From the NCBI RefSeq assembly GCF_000237925.1, contig NC_031495.1, forward strand, positions 26,994,857-27,058,856: a stretch of DNA of 64,000 nucleotides, written 5' to 3'. Each line of letters starts with the position of its first letter. The stretch's first letter is position 1. Shown piece after piece: positions 57,377-64,000 of this stretch. This DNA is from Schistosoma mansoni (lineage: Eukaryota; Platyhelminthes; Trematoda; Strigeidida; Schistosomatidae). A program made the position numbers and the translations under genes. The notes below the pieces were generated by a model. The model had not been told where the DNA came from. It did not search any database and saw only the letters and a list, made by a program, of their open reading frames with translations.

Positions 57377-60300
57377 GTTAGTGTTATGATAAACCTTAAA
57401 CTATACTCCATGTGTTATAGCTGGTTAGTATTGGAATTCAGCCTAGCAGCATAGGATTTAGTACTTTGACTATGGAATCGGATAAGTTTATTTGCGTCAG
57501 AGAGAAGACAGGTGAGACGTCACAGGTTGTAATTATTGATATGAATGATCCAATGAATCCTACTCGTCGTCCTATTTCTGCCGATACTATAATAATGAAC
57601 CCCGTAAGTAAGGTGATGGCATTAAAAGCTGGGAAGTTGTTACAAATCTTCAACATCGAGCTGAAAAGCAAGATGAAAACATACACCATGCCGGAAGATG
57701 TTGTATTTTGCAAGTGGATATCCGTGAACACCATCGCACTCGTGACTGGTACTAGTGTTTATCACTGGGCTATGGATGGTGAATCAAATCCAGTCAAGAT
57801 GTTTGATCGTCACCAATCTCTGGCATCTAGTCAAATCATAAGCTACCGTTGCGACCCAAGTCAGAAGTGGTTGTTGCTTATCGGAATAACTTCACAGGAC
57901 AACCGAGTTGTTGGATATATGCAGTTGTATAGCGTGGAGCGCAAAGTTAGTCAAGCGATAGAGGGTCATGCCGCTGCATTTGCTCGTTACATACCTGAAG
58001 GAAACGCCAATCCCACCACATTGTTTTGTTTTGCCTCACGAAATGCCCAAGCATGCAAATTACACATAATTGAAGTTGGTCAACCACCTGCAGGAAACCA
58101 ACCATTTCCTAAGAAGGCCATTGATGTTTACTTCCCACCAGAAGCTCAGATCGACTTTCCTGTTGCAATGCAGGTATGTAAGACGTCATCATTTTTCACT
58201 TTTAGACTTCGTCAAAGTATGGCATCATATACTTGATAACGAAAAGCGGGTACTTACACCTTTATGATATTGAAAGCGGATCATGTATATATATGAATCG
58301 GATAAGCAGCGATACTATTTTCGTAACAGCTCCCTATGAACCAACTTCCGGTATCATTGGCGTTAATAGGAAAGGGCAGGTAAAATTTGTAGCTGGCATT
58401 TTTATGTTGTGTTCAGTTTTGATTCTGTGTGCCCCTACGCATTCCCTATTATTCTAACATTACTGCTCTTCAAAAGTGATTTGTGACCATTAATCCAGCT
58501 TGTCATAGTAGTTAGTGTTCTGTGTACTCATGTAAAATGCTTTATTCAATATTTCTGCCAGGTTATGCTATTATTAGTGACTGGTGAATGTTTTGTAGTA
58601 ATGGCTAAATACTTGACGCTACTCTTTAAAAACTGGAATTTTAACGTAGAGATTTTCTAAATGTTCATCTACAGTGTGTAAACGACTCGGACCTGCCAAT
58701 CCAAATAAATAGCATTGGATCTATTAACTCAGTTTATGTGTAAATGCAGTGTCTGTAAATTAATCGCTAGCTGTTATAGGTTGACTTGTTAGACAATCAG
58801 TATGAATGATTATCAATGGATATCGTCTCATATCGTGTTGAGTATCTCACACCATAAATACTGACTCATCTATATCAAACAAAACATTACACGTAAATAC
58901 CTTCGTAGCATTTACCATTCCATCTAGAAGTACAATAGCAATATCGTTTGAGGCATATTAGTCCCTACGTCAGTTCTGTGCAGACTGAAATTTTTATGTT
59001 CATTAACCACTTCTAACCTCAGCGCTTCTTTAGTGGAATATAGCAACAGATTGAATGAATCATCGACCATAGGAGCACTGACCAATTCCAGTTTTCAATA
59101 TCAACTACGGGAAAATACGAATCTTGACAAGTCTTCCCACCCAACTCAAATCACTAACATCTGTATGGAGTTTCTGTCTCTACGTCATTAGATTTTTGGG
59201 CTTTAATTATGGTGTACATGTAGTCGGTGTGCAATACACCTACCAGCATGCGTACGACTGACCAAATAATGGACTTTCAAATTTGTGTCCCAATGGATAG
59301 TTTGCTTCGTCGTGTGTGCTTTAAGTGTAGCTCCAAATTGATCTGATTCTCATGCTCCTTATGTTAGTCCGTCGTTTACCAATGATTGACCACTTCCAGT
59401 GATAGTATTGTGTAATGTTAAAGTTTGGAGATCACTGGAACTATTCAGAGATGCCGTTTTCAAGCATGCTTTGGTATGTCTGTTATTCTGCCTAGCAAGT
59501 TCGGTACCAGGCTCTTGACTGATACTAAGGTTGATTAAAACAAATGATGATTAGTCAATTACTTGTTCCCATGTAAGAAGGAATGTTTGTGAGTTTAGGC
59601 TGTCGCGCTACCATTACGTGACAGTACTATAAAACACCATAATCCATACCAGCAACTGATGTCCCACTTTACTAGTGAGTCTAAGCGCCAAGGCAGTATT
59701 GCAGCCCTCACACGAATCAAATTATTTGTGTGGTGCATATATATTTGGTGTCATTGTATCAATGTTTATATCTAAGTAAAAAAATAAGGATGAGAAAGGA
59801 CAATGTATTGTTCATGCTAAAAACCGAACCAAAGGACTAATAAAGCACTATTATATATATTTTTTACACGATGCCATTCAGCGGGTGTTTTTATTAAATC
59901 ATACTAGATATAAGTAGTTTCGTACTTAATTTGAATCCTAAATATTAAATAACACCTGTCCGTTTTGAATTCTACGACGCGTTTCCGTTTATTTTCTAAT
60001 AACTCGTGTAAAGATATGGTTCTGGCAGTTTTCTCGGCATAAACATCGTCTACTTTGAATTTATCTGGAGTGTATGTTCGAAAGTTTGCACATCAGCATT
60101 TGTCATACTCTTGTTTTAGGTATTATCCGTCAGTATCGATGAAGATACTATCATCAGTTACATAACCACTACGTTGGAAAACCCCACACTTGCGCTCCAA
60201 ATGGCTTCCAGATGCAATCTTCCTGGTGCAGAAGATTTGTTTTTCAAGAAATTCGATTCTCTTTTTCAATCCGGTCAGTTTCCCGAAGCTGCGAAGTTAG

Positions 60301-62139
60301 CAGCTAATGCTCCTAAAGGTATTTTGCGCACTCCACAGACAATTCAACGTTTTCAACAGGTAGGTTTATAACAAAGCGTAAGCAAATTTTGGTACAATAT
60401 CTCTTATCTTACGTATAATAATGAAATATTCGCGATGGACATCATCCTCCGGTAATGCCAATGCATCTAATCAAGGGTTAGAAAGACCCTCAATATCATC
60501 ATTAGTTTTTAGTCATTTATAGTATTTCCAACGCTACATGAGTCAAGGTCCTAGACTATTGATTTTTGATTGCAGCATCCATGGATTAACTTTACCCCTT
60601 ATTCACCAGATTGCTTGGAAATGCAGTTTATTAATTCGTTTCACGAGAACGAATACTGACCAGTAACAAATAAGCTTATTTCAGATCGGATTTTGAGAAG
60701 TAACTCGTAATTTAATTCATCTCATTTTAATCGTCTAATATGTGAAATACGTTTCTTATTCTTATAGGTGTCAAGTGCACCAGGGCAAGCATCAGCCCTG
60801 TTGCAGTATTTTGGAATTCTACTTGACCAAGGTCAACTTAACAAGTTCGAAAGTCTGGAGCTTTGTAGACCAGTTTTACAACAGGGTAGGAAACAGTTGT
60901 TGGAAAAATGGTTGAAGGAGGACAAATTAGAATGTTCAGAGGAGTTAGGAGATCTTGTTAAGCAGGTAATTTTCCTTTTTTTATTTTTCTGAATGTTTAC
61001 TCGATTTCAGAAAATTACTGTGCGTAGTTAATTGAGTCACGCGCACCAAAAACTTGCGGCAAAAAGTTTTGAAAAAATCATGTTATCCATAAACAGAATT
61101 ATCACCTACTAGTCGGTTGTTAATGGGTTTCCAAGTGTCTTCACTGGTTACGGCTCTTCAAAATAATTTTGGTTCAATTTGTCATCACATTCGTTTCACC
61201 AGTATATGGGTTTGAATGTTTGGGAAAATTTACTAAAGCTATGTAAGCGAAGTAGTGAAGTTTTCACTTTCAATAGTTTTTGACTCATGAGTTGGGAAGA
61301 GAATCACGAGATTCATAATAAAAAAATTCTGGCTTCGATCTAAAACCCATCAGTACCACAGCTTGATACGAATACATCTCTTTTAAAACAGACTTAACTT
61401 ATGGGATGTCTCAATAATGATGATCTTCCTACCCTTTCTATGTTTTCTTTAGATATTAAATAATTTTTGAGCTTTTAGCTTCATTCTGACCTCTCTCATG
61501 AATCCAAATTTTTTAAACATAGAGTAGTACAGTCTAAGTTGACTAAACGTTGGTTCTTTTTTATGTACAATGAAAAGGTATGTAACTTGTGTTCATAATG
61601 CTTCCAACCTCCATTCCTTATGAGGAAATGAGAAATCAAAGTTATTTTTATTTTAAGTTACTTCGGGGTTGCTTGCCAATCATATCAGGTCCTCACTTGT
61701 CACTTTAAGTAGACATATTATTATAGTCATTTATAATGGTTATAAGCTTTTATTATTTTAACAGGCGGATCCTACACTAGCTTTGTCAGTCTACCTAAGG
61801 GCCAATGTTCCACCAAAGGTCGTACAGTGTTTTGCTGAAACTGGCCAGTTTCAGAAAATCATCGTTTATGCGAAGAAGGTCGGCTACACACCAGATTATA
61901 TTTTTCTGTTACGCAACCTAACTCGTATCAACCCAGACCAAGGTTTGCAGTTTGCCCAAATGTTGGTTCAGGATCAAGAACCTTTAGTTGATTTAGAACA
62001 AGTTGTAAATGTGTTTATGGATCAAGGTTTGGTGCAGCAATGTACATCATTCTTACTGGATGCATTAAAGCATAATCGACCTTCTGAGGGACATCTCCAA
62101 ACTCGTTTATTAGAAATGAATCTAATGTCAGCACCTCAG
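57332..62139 (+). CDS. CLTC: Clathrin heavy chain, first six coding exons (gene continues past window)
   Basis: Clathrin heavy chain forms the triskelion that coats endocytic and trans-Golgi vesicles. Exons seen: 57332-57376, 57421-58173, 58206-58379, 60120-60359, 60768-60965, 61765-62139. They give 595 codons of the usual ~1,675. All introns are phase 0 with GT-AG ends. The product starts [15 protein letters not shown]; the N-terminal beta-propeller (about 1-330) includes [44 protein letters not shown] and [15 protein letters not shown]. The linker and distal leg follow ([52 protein letters not shown]). It is very close to the human protein throughout. The start is fixed by homology and lies about 0.5 kb downstream of a LINE. 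No lesion is seen. Confidence 0.97.
57421..58173 (+). CDS. CLTC: Clathrin heavy chain exon 2 (beta-propeller)
   Basis: 251 codons, [20 protein letters not shown] to [15 protein letters not shown], donor GTATGT. Covers most of the seven-bladed propeller that binds clathrin-box adaptors. Confidence 0.96.
58206..58379 (+). CDS. CLTC: Clathrin heavy chain exon 3
   Basis: 58 codons after acceptor CACTTTTAG, from [20 protein letters not shown] to IIGVNRKGQ, donor GTAAAA. The preceding intron is only 32 bp; the following one is 1.7 kb. Confidence 0.95.
58380..60119 (+). other. Clathrin intron 3 with a SINE-like tail
   Basis: Longest complete intron of the gene seen here. Apart from the repeat tail at 59690-59790 I see nothing in it. 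Confidence 0.8.
59690..59790 (+). mobile_element. SINE-like repeat, 3' tail fragment
   Basis: GGCAGTATTGCAGCCCTCAC, then ATATTTGGTGTCATTGTATC and AAGTAAAAAAATAAGG, the last 100 bp of the family found at 22, 33, 35, 36 and 43 kb. Confidence 0.65.
60120..60359 (+). CDS. CLTC: Clathrin heavy chain exon 4
   Basis: 80 codons, [20 protein letters not shown] to [17 protein letters not shown], acceptor TTGTTTTAG, donor GTAGGT. Encodes the linker between the propeller and the leg. Confidence 0.96.
60768..60965 (+). CDS. CLTC: Clathrin heavy chain exon 5
   Basis: 66 codons, [20 protein letters not shown] to [11 protein letters not shown], acceptor TTCTTATAG, donor GTAATT. Almost residue-for-residue the same as animal clathrin. 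Confidence 0.96.
61765..62139 (+). CDS. CLTC: Clathrin heavy chain exon 6
   Basis: 125 codons, [20 protein letters not shown] to [11 protein letters not shown], acceptor TTTTAACAG, donor GTAAGT. The next exon (homologous to VADAILGNQMF in human) is not in the window. Confidence 0.96.
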
Positions 62140-62239
62140 GTAAGTTACACGTTTCAGTGTATGTTTGGATTCGGTTTGTTGCTAGTCACATTGTCATCTA
62201 TCCGCAGAGGATACTAGTGTGTCACGTCAATATGGACAG

Positions 62240-64000
62240 ATTTTTGTTTTGAGGTAGTTTTATACCTTTTCAAATATCGATTTTTTGTAACTCCAGCAAA
62301 AAGAGGCTCATCATAAGACTACTGCTTGTGTTGGAGAATGTTTTTATTCTGATCATACCCAAGTGGATGCAGGTGTTTGCTTGAGTTTTGCTAAACGCAG
62401 AAAAGCCACTGCAAAAAGGTTCTTTAAAGCTCAACTTGATGGAAAAGTCAAGAATATATATCAGGAACAACTAAAGCAGTTAGTCAACCGTTAAAGCCAC
62501 GTCTACTTCGAGGTAGCTTGGCGTGATATTCAAACAGCTGTCAACAGCAGTGAGATCTGCCATTAATCAAAGGGTTAGGAACCATCATTGGATTTCGGTG
62601 GCGTCTAGTGAACCGATAGATTCTCGGGAACTCACCTCACCTGGCTCCAAACACGACTACAAACGAAGGCAGCCGGAACATAGGCTGCTAAAAAACCTAC
62701 ATAGTGATCGTTAGCAGTGGTGGATTGCAAAAGCAAGATGTAAAAAAGGCGGAGGCAATAGGTAGTCGTAGACAACTATTTAAACTTATCAAGGAAACAG
62801 GTATTACAAATCCGACTGTTAGTTAGGCTATTCACTTTTATTTCAGGAGATTCTAGTTATGGGCAGAAGATTTTAACCAACAGTTCGACTGGCCCCAAGT
62901 TACTTTTCAGTTACCCCCCTATCTCTAAGCAACCTGAATCAGAAAATAATGTAAGTTCTTCAACTCTTAATGAGGTTAAGAATGCTATAGGTAATCGAAA
63001 ACGGGGAGAGCAGCTGGTCCAAATGGATTAACCCTGGAAATCTTTGATGTTGGCTTTTCTGTTTGATTGACTGAAATCTTAGCTAGAATCTGGGAACTGA
63101 ACGTAACCCCATTTGACTGGTGTCGATCGCTGATCGTCTTAGTTTATAAGAAAGAACAGAAATCTTGTGACGATTACAAAGGATTGTTTGAATAAAGTAT
63201 TAGCTTCAATCAATAATAAATCGACGCTTAATTGGAGCAAACCTGGGTGTTGACGTGTAGACCAAATATTCTCCCTTCTCCGGGTTCATGAACAAATCCA
63301 TACTTACCGACTCCCAACCATAGTTCTGTTCTCAAACCTTAAGGCAGCGTTTAGTTCCGTAGATCGACAGGTTTTATAGCAGCGTCTCATTAAAAGGTGC
63401 ACTACAGAATTACATCAACCTTGTATAGACTTTCCACTCGAACAGTATTCATTGAGTCAGAGGTTGTGGCAAACTTTCATCGGAAATTATAACTACAAGT
63501 AGTGATCTTCCGAATCGTCCAATTCCCTCACTTTTATTTTACCTTGTCTTAGACTTTATTTTAGTGATAACTCTTTCGTCATCTAACTTTTCAGGTGTTA
63601 AAATTTTATCAGGAGGTTCTCTTCTTGACCTAAAATATGTAGATGTAGTTTTTCTATTAGCACTGGCAAAATATAGAATCTTCTGATCACCTCTATCCTA
63701 CTTTATGAGTATAAAGCGTGTTCACTGAGAACAGAGGATATTCGTAGGTTACTAATTCTTGATCATAGGTGTTTTTTAAGCATCGGTTATGTATTTCGGG
63801 ACCACCATATAAGCAATCCCGAGGTTAGACTCAGAGCACTAGGAAAAAATGGGAAATCGATTGATGAGTTAGTGGGTCGACGTGGGTCGTTGAGACATGT
63901 GTTACGTATGCCCAACCATCTACCTAGGGGCGATTTGTCTGGTATAGGAGTAGATTAAAAGAAAGCTAGTGATTATTAAGACTAAACTTGACACCAGTTC
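62240..64000 (+). mobile_element. RTE-like LINE (family A), decayed copy in clathrin intron 6, runs off the window
   Basis: Plus strand. The linker has SSEPIDSRELTSPGSKHDYK and FKLIKETGITNPTVS. RT remnants follow with a GRAAGPNGL-type motif near 63010 and LKYVDVVFLL-type palm coding near 63640. The C-terminal domain follows (TEDIRRLLILDHRC near 63730, LRHVLRMPNHLPRGD near 63890). Many frameshifts and stops make it the most decayed family A copy here. It is in the same orientation as the gene. Confidence 0.82.

Overview
The window looks like a piece of a blood-fluke (Schistosoma) nuclear genome. It is AT-rich and intron-rich. It is packed with non-LTR retrotransposons whose protein style I associate with schistosomes (SR2/Perere-like RTE elements, an SR1-like CR1 element, a Penelope-like element), and it also holds Merlin-like MITEs and Pao/BEL debris. 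The genus is inferred from memory of these families, not from a search.

Two host genes are clear. On the minus strand a septin of the SEPT7 type runs from about 44.06 kb down to its stop at 23.70 kb. Seven coding exons are visible, about 494 codons, with introns up to 9.3 kb; the first coding exon was not found. On the plus strand a clathrin heavy chain gene starts at 57.33 kb. Its first six coding exons (595 codons, roughly the first third of the protein) lie in the window and the rest lies beyond 64 kb. The 5' ends face each other about 13 kb apart, so transcription is divergent. A third, weak candidate is a terminal exon with a proline run at 11.0-11.4 kb on the minus strand.

Layout: 0-11 kb is AT-rich intergenic sequence with LINE fragments, a Merlin-like MITE (5.4-6.0 kb) and a perfect 37-bp inverted repeat (7.95-8.05 kb). 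13.2-17.8 kb is a long decayed CR1 LINE carrying a nested solo LTR. 19.2-22.3 kb holds LINE and SINE-like fragments and a second, compound MITE. 23.7-44.1 kb is the septin gene, whose introns hold two RTE families, a Penelope-like element, several SINE-like copies, one nearly full-length RTE element (37-40 kb) and a 200-N assembly gap. 44.2-46 kb has CR1 tails inside an inverted repeat. 46-51.7 kb shows nothing I can name. 51.7-54 kb is a broken Pao/BEL fossil. 54.9-56.8 kb is an internally deleted RTE copy next to the clathrin promoter side. 57.3-64 kb is clathrin, with another RTE copy in its last visible intron.

The most striking structure is a set of near-identical long blocks repeated within the window: 4.03-5.06 kb = 36.33-37.36 kb (direct), 31.56-32.97 kb = 41.37-43.23 kb (direct, broken by the gap), and 30.73-31.55 kb = 55.54-56.36 kb (inverted). 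Two of them abut at 31.55 kb. The bases directly after the N gap match the 3' end of the common Illumina adapter, so part of this pattern may come from the assembly. I did not find a convincing new cellular system. The leads are the compound Merlin-like MITEs with telomere-like interiors, the unclassified ~500-bp SINE-like family, and the duplicated mosaic.
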